Notes: a model not told the origin generated them from the sequence alone. DNA of 64,000 nucleotides from Luteolibacter rhizosphaerae (GCF_025950095.1 NZ_JAPDDR010000009.1:248001-312000); one strand, 5' to 3'; counted from the stretch's first letter, positions 36,904 to 46,200 are shown. Made by a program: numbers and translations.

Positions 36904-37659
36904 ATGAAGACGATCGCATCACTTTCCAGCATCCTGCTCTGTGCAGCGATGAATCTGCCTGCCCAGGAATTCAGGGACGCGCCGGTCCCCAAGCCGGAAG
37001 GTCCCAAGCCCGAGCTTCCGCATGAGATGAGGGAGGTGCTGGAAGGCGAACGCCTGCCCTCCGTGCGCGAGGAGATGGAACGGAGAAGTGATCCGGAAAC
37101 TCCAAGCGACCGGATGCAGCGGGAAGTGATGGATCGCCTCCGGATGGAGCTCGTCCCGCATTCGCCGGACAAAGCGGGACTGCCGGAGTTCCGCCCCTCC
37201 CCGTGGTTGATCGGCATCTCGATTCTCCCTCTGGAGGGTTTTGTCCGGGCTCACCTCGGGCTCGAAAAAGGTGTCGGTGCCCGCGTCAGCTTGGTGGCAG
37301 AGAATACGCCGGCAGCGGAGGCAGGGATCGTGGTTGATGACATCGTGATCAGCGCCGACGGCCAAAAGATCAGCGGGCTGGAAGAGTTGAAGACGGCGGT
37401 CGAGAAGAGCGGCAAGGAAGGACGACCGGTGTCGCTGGAGATCCTTCACCAAGGTCAGCGCAAGACGCTCTCGATCGTGCCGCGCGGGCCGAAGCCCGAG
37501 CCGGAGGTGAAGCCGCAAGCGCAGGAACCCGAGCGCAGGCAAAACAATCTGGCCCGCCGACTGAACCGGCAGGAGAAGCTCGTCAAAGAGCTGCGCCAAG
37601 AGATCGCCGAGCTACGCAAGAAGGTGGAGAGACTGGAGCGGGACGACGAGCAGGAGTGA
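36904..37659 (+). CDS. secreted PDZ-domain protein with C-terminal coiled coil
   Basis: 251 residues, signal peptide MKTIASLSSILLCAAMNLPA. A Pro/Glu-rich linker (~20-95) precedes one PDZ domain at ~105-195 (LGLEKGVGARVSLVAENTPAAEAGIVVDDIVISADGQKISGLEELKTAVEK). After a Pro/Lys linker, the last ~45 residues are a heptad-rich coiled coil (LVKELRQEIAELRKKVERLER). No protease domain is present, so it is not DegP-like in full; probably an adaptor that binds peptide C-termini in the periplasm and oligomerises. Single gene; ends 6 bases before the convergent dacB. Confidence 0.8.
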   Translation: MKTIASLSSILLCAAMNLPAQEFRDAPVPKPEGPKPELPHEMREVLEGERLPSVREEMERRSDPETPSDRMQREVMDRLRMELVPHSPDKAGLPEFRPSPWLIGISILPLEGFVRAHLGLEKGVGARVSLVAENTPAAEAGIVVDDIVISADGQKISGLEELKTAVEKSGKEGRPVSLEILHQGQRKTLSIVPRGPKPEPEVKPQAQEPERRQNNLARRLNRQEKLVKELRQEIAELRKKVERLERDDEQE

Positions 37660-37665
37660 TCCGGC

Positions 37666-39084
37666 TCACAGCTTACCCTTGAGTTCCTCCAGCAGCTTCT
37701 CGCGCAGCGGCCAGAAGTCCAACGCCGGATCGAGGCCGTTCGCCATGAGGGCGAAGGTGAACTCGCGGCCATCCGCCAAGGTGAGGAAGCCGACATCCGT
37801 CTTCACCCCGGACATGGCCCCGAGCTTCGAGCGCACCGCGCCGCCAACGTAGCTTTTCAGACTATCCCGGAAGACCTGTCCCTGGGCACCGCGTCGCGCG
37901 AGATGATTGATCCGCGCCAGATCCACCGGCCGGATCATCGTGGCGCGCGCCAAGCCGCTGCCATCGATCAAGCGCAGCCCGCGGAAGTTCACGCCGCGGC
38001 TCTCCCAGTGATTCTTGAGCAGGGCCGCGGGATCGGATTGGCGCAGCCGCCCCATCGTCAGGAAGAGACACTGGGCCTCCAGATTGTCGCTCACGCGGTG
38101 GAGGTGCTCGATCAGCTCCGGCAGCGCGGGCGAGCGATGGGTTGCGAGCGGAACCGGATTGCCCGCGGTGTTCACCGATTGATCCAGCACCTTCACTCCC
38201 GCTTTGACGAGCGCCGCCTTGAGAATCGCGGAAGCAAGGGCGGGCGGATTCGGAATGGCCGCGCTCACCGCGAACTCCGCTTCCCCCGCCGGCACGGTGC
38301 CATGTAGGGTGACGGAGCTACCGTAGGGCTCCGAGTAGATCACCACGCCATCGCCACTGCCCGGCGGACCGCTGGTGACGTGATTGAGCCATTGGATCCC
38401 ATTCACCGGGGGCTCGGTGCCGAGCACCGTGGCCGCATCGCCCTCGTTCGCTCCGGGCTGGAAGCGGATCATCATGCGGTTGTGGTCCACATTGATGCCG
38501 TAGGCTCCGGCTCCATAAGCATTGCCGATATCGCCCCAATTCCAATGATCATTCGCCGGGCGGATCGGCAGGAGAGAGGCATCCACTAGTACCCTACCGG
38601 TGACTTGCTTCAGGCCGGCCTTCGCGGCATTCGCCGCCATCGCCTCCAGATCCTCGGAGGACAGGGTGGGATCGCCGCTGCCGATCAGGACCAGATTGCC
38701 TTCGAGGATGCCTTCATCGCCGAAAGGCACGGTGCCGGTGAGCGTTGTCTCGAAGCGATAGTCCGGGCCTAGCAACTCCAAGGCCGCCGCCGTCGTCACC
38801 GTCTTGAGAGCGGAGGCAGGGCAGAGCGCCGTCTCCGCCAGCGGGGACTGGTAGACCACCGCGCCCTTCGCATCGAGAACGCAGAGCGCGATGAGCGAAC
38901 CCGAGAGTGAGGGATTCGACTCCCATTGCTTGAAGACCGCCTCCGCCCCGCCGGCCTCAACCGCTCCGCCCGCGCCGCGGCGGACAAACTGGATCGGCTC
39001 CATGGGTGCGCCGATCAACAGCCATCCGGCAACCGCCCAACCCGAAACGAACAGCAGACCTTTGAAGAATCCCGAGGCACTCAC
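37666..39084 (-). CDS. dacB: D-alanyl-D-alanine carboxypeptidase/endopeptidase, PBP4 family (S13)
   Basis: 472 residues with a GTG start and an uncleaved or late-cleaved N-terminal hydrophobic segment (FFKGLLFVSGWAVAGWLLIG). The nucleophile motif S91-A-L-K94 (CPASALKTVT) and the second motif SDN near 331 (VSDNLEAQ) are present. The third motif, normally KTG, reads KLG (RSKLGAMSGVKTDVGFL, near 419). PBP4-specific landmarks are NLVLIGSGDPTL, YGINVDHN and LIDGSGLAR. Family role: trimming or cleaving peptide cross-links in peptidoglycan, consistent with a murein-containing verrucomicrobium. The KLG change may alter substrate handling. Confidence 0.88.
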   Translation of the reverse strand: MSASGFFKGLLFVSGWAVAGWLLIGAPMEPIQFVRRGAGGAVEAGGAEAVFKQWESNPSLSGSLIALCVLDAKGAVVYQSPLAETALCPASALKTVTTAAALELLGPDYRFETTLTGTVPFGDEGILEGNLVLIGSGDPTLSSEDLEAMAANAAKAGLKQVTGRVLVDASLLPIRPANDHWNWGDIGNAYGAGAYGINVDHNRMMIRFQPGANEGDAATVLGTEPPVNGIQWLNHVTSGPPGSGDGVVIYSEPYGSSVTLHGTVPAGEAEFAVSAAIPNPPALASAILKAALVKAGVKVLDQSVNTAGNPVPLATHRSPALPELIEHLHRVSDNLEAQCLFLTMGRLRQSDPAALLKNHWESRGVNFRGLRLIDGSGLARATMIRPVDLARINHLARRGAQGQVFRDSLKSYVGGAVRSKLGAMSGVKTDVGFLTLADGREFTFALMANGLDPALDFWPLREKLLEELKGKL

Positions 39085-39129
39085 GCGCGCAGCCTAGACC
39101 CGACCGAGTGCCCGCCGGAAGCGCGAAGC

Positions 39130-39957
39130 TCACCACTTCGTCGTCTTGCCGGACTCGTAGCCGCGCTCATAGCAGGCCGGGGCACGGCGCTGGGTGAACA
39201 TGCCGGGCGCGGGGGTGATCGTGTCCACCTCCACGAGCCGCTTGCCCTTGACCCGAGCCAGCTCGACGCGGTGCCGGTGCAGCTCATTGCACACGGTCTG
39301 GTGCGCGCAGCCGATCGAGGTGGCCACCGTTTCCCAAGAGACCGTGGGGCCGCTGCCCGCCTCGTGGCGGATGCGGTGGATTACGATGGTATCGACCTCC
39401 GGGTCATCCAGCCACTGCTCGAAGGGGATTTCACAGGCGACCCCGCCATCGATGAAACGGCGATCACCCACGCGCTGGATGGTGATCAAGCCGGGCACGG
39501 CACAGCTGGCAACGATCAGCTCGGCGAGCGGCCCCTCGCGGAGGATCTCGGGCCGATGGGTCACCGCATCCGTCACGGCGATCTCCATCGCCGGGAGCTT
39601 CAAGGAGGAGAGGTCGCTACCATTCACCAACCCGCGCAGGCGTTTGACCGCATGATGACCGGAGAAGAGCCCGGAAGCCCAAAAGACGCTGAGAACGCCG
39701 GGAAGCCGCAGGAAGGAGCCCCAATCGAAAAAGGACCAGCGCAGTGCGGAATCGAGAATGGCTGTGCGCAGTTCGTCACCTCGCAAGCCACTGGCGTAGA
39801 GGGATCCCGCCAGTGCTCCCGCGGAAGCTCCCGCGATCTTGGCCGGGTGCAGACCCGCCGCTGCCAGGCCATTCAGGAAGCCAGCGTGGGCATAATAGCC
39901 CAGCAGCGAGGATCCTAGGGCGACGGCGAGTCCGGGTGTGACTTCCTCTTTCTCCAT
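39130..39957 (-). CDS. patatin-like phospholipase
   Basis: 275 residues. The nucleophile elbow GASAG (Ser45) and the Asp of the dyad in IDGGV (Asp170) are both present. The oxyanion-loop region near the N-terminus is LGSSLLGYYAHAGFLNGL, a variant of the Gly-rich loop with a conserved His. RssA-like landmarks include ILREGPLAELIVASCAVPGL and RFIDGGVACEIPFEQW. No signal peptide; cytosolic lipid acyl hydrolase predicted. The last ~60 residues (VATSIGCAHQTVCNELHRHRVELARVKGKRLVEV) are an added basic tail. Single gene, 45 bases downstream of dacB's start and in the same direction. Confidence 0.85.
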   Translation of the reverse strand: MEKEEVTPGLAVALGSSLLGYYAHAGFLNGLAAAGLHPAKIAGASAGALAGSLYASGLRGDELRTAILDSALRWSFFDWGSFLRLPGVLSVFWASGLFSGHHAVKRLRGLVNGSDLSSLKLPAMEIAVTDAVTHRPEILREGPLAELIVASCAVPGLITIQRVGDRRFIDGGVACEIPFEQWLDDPEVDTIVIHRIRHEAGSGPTVSWETVATSIGCAHQTVCNELHRHRVELARVKGKRLVEVDTITPAPGMFTQRRAPACYERGYESGKTTKW

Positions 39958-40047
39958 GGGTGGTCGGCGGGCGGAAGGTAGGGATCACCACGCACATGGC
40001 CAGTTTTCTGTTTCCAGAGCGGCGATCCGGGGTGAAAATCACCCGCG

Positions 40048-40413
40048 ATGAGCGTGGCGGCAGTAAATTACAAGGTGGGCAACGAGAAGCTGGTCCGGGT
40101 GCTGGATGCGGCCTCCGCCCACCTGCGCGGACTGCTGGAGAAGCAGGGCCGCCCGGAGGGAGCCCTGCGCATCGCCGTGATCGGCGGCGGCTGCAGCGGC
40201 CTGCAGTACAAGATGGATCTGGTGGATGGCCCGCGGGATCGCGACATCCTGGTGCCGAGCAATGGCGTGAACGTGGTGATCGATCCGAAGAGCGCCCTCT
40301 TCGTCAGCGGTAGCGAGCTCGATTGGTCCGACGACCTGCAGCAAGGCGGCTTCAAGGTGAGCAACCCGAATGCCGTGGTGACCTGCTCCTGCGGAGAGAG
40401 CTTCGCGGCCTGA
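40048..40413 (+). CDS. erpA: A-type Fe-S cluster carrier (ErpA/IscA family)
   Basis: 121 residues. The three conserved Cys are visible: Cys49 in GGGCSGLQY, Cys113 and Cys115 in TCSCGESF, with the usual ~64-residue spacing. This fixes the HesB/IscA/ErpA family, which receives [2Fe-2S]/[4Fe-4S] clusters and passes them to apoproteins. ErpA and IscA cannot be told apart from this alone. The next gene, 19 bases on, encodes a small J-domain protein, matching the pairing of Fe-S scaffold and HscB-like co-chaperone. Confidence 0.9.
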   Translation: MSVAAVNYKVGNEKLVRVLDAASAHLRGLLEKQGRPEGALRIAVIGGGCSGLQYKMDLVDGPRDRDILVPSNGVNVVIDPKSALFVSGSELDWSDDLQQGGFKVSNPNAVVTCSCGESFAA

Positions 40414-40432
40414 GCCGAATTTCAGATCTGAG

Positions 40433-40966
40433 ATGGATCCCTTCACCCGCCTTGGCCTCGAAGCGCGTCTGGCGATTCCCGAGGAGGAGTTGAGAGAAGC
40501 TTTCCGTCTTGCGGGCAAGGAAGCCCATCCGGATGTCGGCGGCAGCAACGAGGACTTCACCGCGATCCAAGAGGCTTTCGCGCGATTGTCGCGCCCCTCG
40601 AAGCGGCTCCGTGCCTGGCTAGAATCCCGCGGGATCGAAGGCGAGGAGCGGGGTGCGATCTCCCCTCACCTGCTCGATCTCTTTTCCAAGGTGGGGAGCG
40701 TGCTCCAGAAGGCAGATGAGATCACGCGCCGCCGCAGTGCCGCGCTGAGCAGCCTGGCCAAGGCCATGCTCGAGCCCGCCGTGCAGGAGGTGCGGGAGCT
40801 ATTGGAAGGTGCGCTCGAAGAAGTCGCGGCCGCCATCGAAGTGCAGGAATCCGGTTTCCCGGCGATCGAGGCGGGTGAAGGCGACCCATGGCTCGTCGCC
40901 CGGGACCTTGTTTTCCTCGAGAAATGGCAGGCCGAGCTGAAGGCGCGTTTCGCGGGGTTATGGTGA
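40433..40966 (+). CDS. J-domain protein, HscB-like
   Basis: 177 residues. The first ~60 form a J-domain with the essential HPD tripeptide at 32-34 (GKEAHPDVGG) and helices I-III (FTRLGL, EEELREAFRL, FTAIQEAFARLSRPSKR). The remainder is helical and acidic, comparable in size to the HscB C-terminal bundle, though I do not see its exact motifs. Placement right after the A-type carrier favours an HscB role: recruiting an HSP70 for Fe-S cluster transfer. Alternative: a generic DnaJ-like protein. It ends 9 bases inside the convergent next gene. Confidence 0.7.
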   Translation: MDPFTRLGLEARLAIPEEELREAFRLAGKEAHPDVGGSNEDFTAIQEAFARLSRPSKRLRAWLESRGIEGEERGAISPHLLDLFSKVGSVLQKADEITRRRSAALSSLAKAMLEPAVQEVRELLEGALEEVAAAIEVQESGFPAIEAGEGDPWLVARDLVFLEKWQAELKARFAGLW

Positions 40967-41812
40967 GGGGGCTTGGTCGGGCTTCCGACCCGGAACCAAC
41001 GCTTCCAGAGCGTAAGCTAAAAGGATCGCGAGGGCACCCCCACCGAGAAGAGCCGGGAGCAGTGCGTTCCGGGGAGCCTCTATTCGATCCAGAAGAGGAG
41101 CGGATCTCCATTCCGGACTCTTCATCAAGCGAACGGGATTCTCTCTGACCTTGTTCTCCATCTGGGTTCTGAGGAGTTTCAATTTCGCTTTCTCGAGATC
41201 GCGTTGTCTGGACTCGAAATGACTCCTCGAGGCCGAGGGAGCGTATACCAAGGGCGAATGCTGCGGCAGACCCCTCAGTTCGCGGCTCAGCACATCCCTC
41301 GCAAGATTCGTCTCCTTCTCGATAAGGCCGACTTCCGCTTCTAGAGGAGCAAGCTGCTCGGCAACTTCCTCTGAAGAAATTCGATCCGATTCAGCAATGA
41401 CTCCGGAGCTCAACGTTTCCCAGACTCTAAGGCTGTTGGCACCCGGAATCTCGGTCACGGCGATCTCAGTCGTGAGACCATACCCCACCCGTCTGTGATC
41501 GATAGACGCCCGCAGACGCATCGCCGCCTCTTCGCCAGAGATCGCCCACAGGGCCGCGAGATCGTTTTCCTCTACCACCCGGCGCAGCACCGACGGAGAG
41601 CGGATCAAGTTCTCGACCTCTGCAGGCTCCGGAGGATGGGCAGGTCGTATCAAAGGAGCCAATCGAATGGAACCGACGGCCGACCTCCCCGCATCGCCGC
41701 CGATCTCGAAAATCACCATGCCGATGAAGCAGACCAGTGGCGTGAGCCACACGAGCCACCACCATCGCGAGATCACCTCGAATGGATGCCGGGCTGAGCG
41801 ATGGTCAATCAC
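40958..41812 (-). CDS. Wzz-like polysaccharide chain-length regulator
   Basis: 284 residues, GTG start. Two membrane helices flank a periplasmic helical region: TM1 ~17-38 (WWWLVWLTPLVCFIGMVIFEIG) and TM2 ~252-270 (ALLPALLGGGALAILLAYALEAL). Between them is a coiled coil (~170-235; LEAEVGLIEKETNLARDVL, SRQRDLEKAKLKLLRTQME). The topology and the 'SIRLAPLIRPA' strand after TM1 fit Wzz/polysaccharide co-polymerases without a kinase domain. No polysaccharide gene cluster is nearby, so its partner is elsewhere. Its 3' end overlaps the J-domain gene by 9 bases. Confidence 0.6.
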   Translation of the reverse strand: MIDHRSARHPFEVISRWWWLVWLTPLVCFIGMVIFEIGGDAGRSAVGSIRLAPLIRPAHPPEPAEVENLIRSPSVLRRVVEENDLAALWAISGEEAAMRLRASIDHRRVGYGLTTEIAVTEIPGANSLRVWETLSSGVIAESDRISSEEVAEQLAPLEAEVGLIEKETNLARDVLSRELRGLPQHSPLVYAPSASRSHFESRQRDLEKAKLKLLRTQMENKVRENPVRLMKSPEWRSAPLLDRIEAPRNALLPALLGGGALAILLAYALEALVPGRKPDQAPSP

Positions 41813-41910
41813 CGCGATACTTTGCCAAACAAAGTTAATGACTGCAAGTCGATACTGATCCTCCGAAAATTTCCCCCACCCCGCGCCCGGGATCTGCTAG
41901 AAGAGGAAGG

Positions 41911-43089
41911 ATGATTGAGCATCGCTATCCGGAATTCCACCCTGTCGCCCCCCTGCCCTTGGGAGAGGATCTCGTGGCGGCTTTGGATTTCCGTCGTCTG
42001 CCGAAGATCCTGCTGCACGAACACCTGGATGGCGGGCTCCGCCCCCGGAGCATCATCGAGCTGGCCAAGGAGCAGGATTACGGCGGGCTACCTACCTCGG
42101 ATCCGGAGGAGCTGGCGGCTTGGTTTCATCGCGGGGCCCAGCGCGGCAATCTGCCGGAGTATCTGGAGGGCTTCGTTCATACCACCGCGGTGATGCAAAC
42201 GCGGGATGCACTGGGACGCGTGGCGTATGAATTTCTCGAAGACATGGCGCGCGATGGCGTGGTGTATGCCGAGATCCGTTTCGCCCCGGTTTTCCACACC
42301 CAGCAGGACCTCAGCCAGGATGAGGTGGTGGAGGCGGTGCTCGATGGCCTTGAGCGCGGACGCAGGGACTTCGGCGTGGAGTGGGGACTGATCATCTGCG
42401 CGATGCGCGACCGCACCGATTCCCTCGAAGCTGCGGAGCTCGCCATCCGCTGGCGGGACCGCGGCGTGGTCGGCTTCGATCTCGCAGGCGGCGAGTATGG
42501 TCACCCGCCGAAGAAGCATGTCGATGCCTTCCATGCGATCCAGCGGGCCAACTTCAACATCACCATTCACGCCGGCGAGGCCTTCGGGCCGGAGTCCATC
42601 TGGCAGGCACTGCAATGGTGCGGAGCCCACCGGCTCGGCCACGGCACGCGCCTGCGGAACGACATCGAGATCCGGCCGGATGGCTCGCTGAAGCTTGGCC
42701 GCCTGGCTCAATACATCCTGGACCGCCGGGTGCCGCTGGAGATGTGCCTCTCCAGCAACGTGCACACCGGGGCCTGCGCGAGCTTCGAGGAGCACCCCTT
42801 CGCCCTCTTCCACCGCGCCGGCTTCCGGGTCTTCCTGAATACCGACGATCGCCTGATGAGCGATACCGAGATGTCGAAGGAACTCGCGATTGCGACCTCG
42901 ACCTTCGGCCTCAGTCTGGTGGAATTGGAGAAGATGACGATGAACGCGATGAAAAGCGCCTTCGTGCCGCACGAGACCCGCGTCGATCTCATCCGGCGGC
43001 GGTTGCTGCCGACCTATTCCATGCTCTTCGCCGAGCTCACCGCGAAGGCCTTTGCCACCCAACTTCCGAAGAACCCCCATCTCACATGA
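41911..43089 (+). CDS. add: adenosine deaminase
   Basis: 392 residues with a good ribosome binding site (aggaagg) before the ATG. Zinc ligands and catalytic motifs: HEHLDG (His36, His38), HAGEAFG (~216), RLGHGTRL (~235), and LSSNVHTGA and LNTDDRLMS (~280-312). The family usually has DDP at the last motif; here it is DDR. It converts adenosine to inosine; AMP, adenine or aminodeoxyfutalosine deaminases are alternatives because these share the fold. Its stop overlaps the ATG of the class V aminotransferase. Confidence 0.88.
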   Translation: MIEHRYPEFHPVAPLPLGEDLVAALDFRRLPKILLHEHLDGGLRPRSIIELAKEQDYGGLPTSDPEELAAWFHRGAQRGNLPEYLEGFVHTTAVMQTRDALGRVAYEFLEDMARDGVVYAEIRFAPVFHTQQDLSQDEVVEAVLDGLERGRRDFGVEWGLIICAMRDRTDSLEAAELAIRWRDRGVVGFDLAGGEYGHPPKKHVDAFHAIQRANFNITIHAGEAFGPESIWQALQWCGAHRLGHGTRLRNDIEIRPDGSLKLGRLAQYILDRRVPLEMCLSSNVHTGACASFEEHPFALFHRAGFRVFLNTDDRLMSDTEMSKELAIATSTFGLSLVELEKMTMNAMKSAFVPHETRVDLIRRRLLPTYSMLFAELTAKAFATQLPKNPHLT

Positions 43090-44183
43090 ACGTCCCCGAA
43101 CGCATCCTCATGGGCCCCGGTCCTAGCACCGTGCCCTCCCGCATCCTGCGCGCCATGGCCTCGCCCACGCTGGGTCACCTCGACCCGCGCTACATCGAGA
43201 TCATGGATCACACCTGTGTGATGCTGCGGGAAGTCTATCAGACGCAGAATGCCCTCACCTTCCCCGTCTCCGCCACCGGCATGGCCGGCATGGAGTGCGT
43301 GGTGACGAACCTGCTCGAGCGCGGCGATGAAGCGATCGTCTGCGTGAACGGCGTCTTCGGCGGACGCATGGTGGACATGATGGAGCGCGCGGGCGTGACC
43401 GTGCACCGTGTGGATGTCCCCTGGGGTGAGACTTTCCCCTTGGACATGCTGAAGGAAGCGATCGAGGCGCACCCGGAATCGAAGGCGCTGGGCATCGTCC
43501 ATGCTGAGACCTCGACCGGGTCGCACCAATCGCTAGAAGGACTCGGCGAGATGCTTCACGCCGCGGGCATGCTGCTGATCGTGGATGCCGTCACCTCGCT
43601 CGGCGGTCATCCGCTGAAGGTGGATGAGTGGGGCATCGATGGCATCTACTCGGGCACCCAGAAGTGCCTCTCCTGTCCGCCCGGGCTGTCACCGGTCTCC
43701 TTCTCGCCGCGGGCGATGGAGGCAATGGAGAAGCGGACCACGAAGGTGCAGAGCTGGTATTTCGACACCTCCATGCTGAAGGACTACTACAAGGGTAGTG
43801 GCAAGCGGGCCTACCATCACACCGCGCCGGTGAACATGATCTACGCGCTCCACGAGGCGCTGACCATCGTGCTGGAGGAAGGCTTGGAAGCCCGTCACGC
43901 ACGGCACGCACGCCTGCACCGCCGCCTGCGGGCGGGACTGGAATCCATGGGCATCCGCTATGTGCCGGAACACTCGCTGCACACACTAAACTGCATCCAC
44001 ATTCCGGAAGGTGCCGATGATGCTGCCGTGCGCGCCAAGCTTCTTGATGACTACTCGATCGAGATCGGAGCCGGCCTCGGCCCCTTCGCGGGCAAGGCAT
44101 GGCGCATCGGCCTGATGGGTCACTCGGCGACGCAGGCGAATGTCGATCTGGTGCTGGCGGCGTTAGTGGACTGCTTGGAATGA
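43086..44183 (+). CDS. class V PLP aminotransferase (alanine/serine/ureidoglycine-glyoxylate type)
   Basis: 365 residues from the ATG at 43086, overlapping the adenosine deaminase stop (ATGA). The cofactor lysine is Lys193 in [19 protein letters not shown], the family signature of alanine-glyoxylate and related aminotransferases; MGPGPSTVP at the start and [17 protein letters not shown] (~55) bind phosphate. Coupled translation with adenosine deaminase suggests purine catabolism, where ureidoglycine-glyoxylate aminotransferase (PucG) is a member of this family. Serine-glyoxylate or alanine-glyoxylate activity is equally possible. No other purine-degradation gene is present. Confidence 0.82.
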   Translation: MNVPERILMGPGPSTVPSRILRAMASPTLGHLDPRYIEIMDHTCVMLREVYQTQNALTFPVSATGMAGMECVVTNLLERGDEAIVCVNGVFGGRMVDMMERAGVTVHRVDVPWGETFPLDMLKEAIEAHPESKALGIVHAETSTGSHQSLEGLGEMLHAAGMLLIVDAVTSLGGHPLKVDEWGIDGIYSGTQKCLSCPPGLSPVSFSPRAMEAMEKRTTKVQSWYFDTSMLKDYYKGSGKRAYHHTAPVNMIYALHEALTIVLEEGLEARHARHARLHRRLRAGLESMGIRYVPEHSLHTLNCIHIPEGADDAAVRAKLLDDYSIEIGAGLGPFAGKAWRIGLMGHSATQANVDLVLAALVDCLE

Positions 44184-44197
44184 TCTAACAAATCCAT

Positions 44198-45427
44198 CTA
44201 AGGCTCCGCCCCACGCAGTTCCCCCGCCGGCAGCGCGGCGGCTTTCCCGACTCTCCCGCCCGCCAGGGTCAGGGCTGCTGCGATCAGGGCCAGCACCAGC
44301 GTTGCGAGCCACAAGAGTGTGTGGCTCGCTTCGTAGAGCGAGATCCCTACCAAGGGTCCCATCATCGTCGCCATGCTCCACGAGATCGCGATCACGCCTT
44401 GGTATCTCCCGCGCATTTCATCAGGCGCGAGCGAGGCCATGTAGCTGCTGTTCACCGGCAGCGCGATCATCTCGCCCACCGTGAAGACCAGCATGCTGAC
44501 CACCAAGATAGGCAGCGAGGCGCCGATCGCGTTCATGCCCATCCCCACGCCCACGATGGCATAGCCCACCGCCATGGCGATCACCGGCGAGAAGCGCCGT
44601 GTATAGCTTGTGAGCGGCAGCTCCATGAACACGATCAAGATCCCGTTCATCGCCATCAGCAGCCCGTAGGTGCTCTCCTCCAGCTTCGCGGCCTTTGTCG
44701 CCTGCAGCGCGTAGGTCGTGCTCATCTGCCAGAAGATCACGCCGATCAGGAAGGACGCGGCCACCGCCAGTTGGAAGGGCCGGTTCGTCTTCATGTGGCG
44801 GAGCGCGATGCCCCAGCCGCTGTGCTCCTTCGCCACCCGCGGGCGGTTCTTCACCCCGACGAGCACCAGCACGCCGAGAATCAATGTCGTCGCGGCATCC
44901 ACCACGAAGAGCGTGAAGAAGGAGCGCCCCGCCATGAACCCGGCGGTGGCCATCCCGGCGGCGAAGCCGAGATTCACCGCGAAGCGCTGGCAGGAGAAAG
45001 CCCGCACCCGCAACTGGGGCGGGATCAGGTCCGCGATGAGCGCACCCGAGGCCGGCCCGTAGATCGCCGAGAGCAAGCCGTTCAGAAAGGTCGCGCAGAT
45101 CAGCACCGGCACTTCGTGTGCCTGCGAGAGCATCAGCATCGAAATCGCAGAGCCGGTGCAAGCCAGCAGCATCGTCGCCTTCCGTCCGATGCGGTCGGCC
45201 AGGTAGCCACCGATTGCGCCCGCGATCAGAGCCCCGGCACCGTAGGCCCCCAGCGCGAAGCTGGCCACCTTCGCATCATGCCCCTGCTGGCCCAGATAGA
45301 TGGCCAGGAATGGGATCACGAAGTGCCCGAAGCGGTTCACCAGGGTTCCGCTGAACATGATCCAGTACTCTGCGGGCAGGGATCTGAGGTCCTGCCACAG
45401 GCTGGTGTCGTTTGAATCGGTCTTCAT
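44198..45427 (-). CDS. MFS transporter
   Basis: 409 residues from the ATG at 45427; twelve hydrophobic segments and a conserved A-like motif between TM2 and TM3 (GGYLADRIGRKAT). Basic and acidic charges are placed as in the DHA1 drug:H+ antiporter group (PSLP/YQGVIAISWSM). Substrate unknown. The start follows a terminator-like hairpin with six T (minus strand, 45439-45474), so expression may depend on passing it, or a small upstream gene is separated from it. Confidence 0.82.
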   Translation of the reverse strand: MKTDSNDTSLWQDLRSLPAEYWIMFSGTLVNRFGHFVIPFLAIYLGQQGHDAKVASFALGAYGAGALIAGAIGGYLADRIGRKATMLLACTGSAISMLMLSQAHEVPVLICATFLNGLLSAIYGPASGALIADLIPPQLRVRAFSCQRFAVNLGFAAGMATAGFMAGRSFFTLFVVDAATTLILGVLVLVGVKNRPRVAKEHSGWGIALRHMKTNRPFQLAVAASFLIGVIFWQMSTTYALQATKAAKLEESTYGLLMAMNGILIVFMELPLTSYTRRFSPVIAMAVGYAIVGVGMGMNAIGASLPILVVSMLVFTVGEMIALPVNSSYMASLAPDEMRGRYQGVIAISWSMATMMGPLVGISLYEASHTLLWLATLVLALIAAALTLAGGRVGKAAALPAGELRGAEP

Positions 45428-45438
45428 GACTCGGGCGC

Positions 45439-45474
45439 AAAAAAGCCCCGGCCACCGGTGAAGGCGGACGGGGC
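45439..45474 (-). terminator. terminator or attenuator upstream of the MFS gene
   Basis: On the minus strand gccccg...cggggc is followed by six T, only 11 bases before the MFS start codon. The stem is short (6 bp) with a large loop that can pair further. It could end a small upstream transcript (45496-45588) or attenuate the MFS gene. Confidence 0.6.
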
Positions 45475-45495
45475 GAAAAAAGTCGGGAAATCCAG

Positions 45496-45588
45496 TTATC
45501 CCATCACGATCTCGTCCCGGCACGCCGACCAGACTTTGCCTCGGAAGGCAAGTTCATGGTGGGAATACATGGAGACGACGAGGGTCAT
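45496..45588 (-). CDS. possible 30-residue small protein
   Basis: An ATG frame on the minus strand encodes a 30-residue peptide beginning MTLVVSMYSHHELAF and ending RDEIVMG, stop TAA. It is followed 21 bases later by the hairpin with six T. No good Shine-Dalgarno sequence is visible before the ATG. The composition (His, Trp, Cys, balanced charge) is protein-like, but the length gives little support. Could be part of the MFS leader rather than a gene. Confidence 0.3.
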   Translation of the reverse strand: MTLVVSMYSHHELAFRGKVWSACRDEIVMG

Positions 45589-45705
45589 TGGACGGTCGCG
45601 ACCATGGCGAAGCGGACCCGCCCCGTCAATCCCGGAACCCGGCGGCCGCTCCGGCTCTCGATTTTTGGATTCTCAAACCCGCCGGGGCTAGGCAAGCTGC
45701 GCCCC

Positions 45706-46197
45706 ATGACCCTGCCGCGCATTGCCGCCACCATCCTTCTCTCCGCCTGCGCGGTGCTGCCCCTGCATGCCAGTGGCAAGAAGGGAGAAGAAACCGGCAT
45801 CTCCTTCCATCTCCAGGCCGACCAGACAGACAACGAGAAGATGATCTTCCCGCAGGACACGAATGGCCAGCGGCTGGTCTACAAGCGCGTGCCGGAGCTC
45901 ATCACGAAGGATGTCGCGGGCTTCGCCCCCTTCCCCTCCCGTGATGGCGAGGGCTACGGAGCCGTGCTCCAGCTCAAGAGCAATGCCAAGAACCGCTGGT
46001 CCGCCGTGACCTCCACCAGCGTGAACCGCTGGGTGGTCGCCCGCGTGAACGGCCGGATCGTGGATGCCGTGATGATCGACAAGCAAATCGACGACGGCGT
46101 GGTGGTGATCTGGAAGGGCATCGGCGACGCCGAGATTGCGGCTTTCGACCAAGTGGTTCCCCGCATCGGGGAGACCAAGCCCCGAGGCAAAAAATAA
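45706..46197 (+). CDS. secreted hypothetical protein
   Basis: 163 residues from the ATG at 45706, picked for its signal peptide (MTLPRIAATILLSACAVLPLHASG); an earlier in-frame ATG at 45556 would bury the signal. The mature part has a beta-rich domain (SFHLQADQTDNEKMIFP, GRLVYKRVPE, VTSTSVNRWVVARVNGRIVDAVMIDKQIDDGVVVIWKG) that resembles secreted verrucomicrobial proteins with SecDF/P1-like layout, but I cannot name it. Three bases separate it from the M23 peptidase gene, so they form an operon. Confidence 0.7.
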   Translation: MTLPRIAATILLSACAVLPLHASGKKGEETGISFHLQADQTDNEKMIFPQDTNGQRLVYKRVPELITKDVAGFAPFPSRDGEGYGAVLQLKSNAKNRWSAVTSTSVNRWVVARVNGRIVDAVMIDKQIDDGVVVIWKGIGDAEIAAFDQVVPRIGETKPRGKK

Positions 46198-46200
46198 GAC

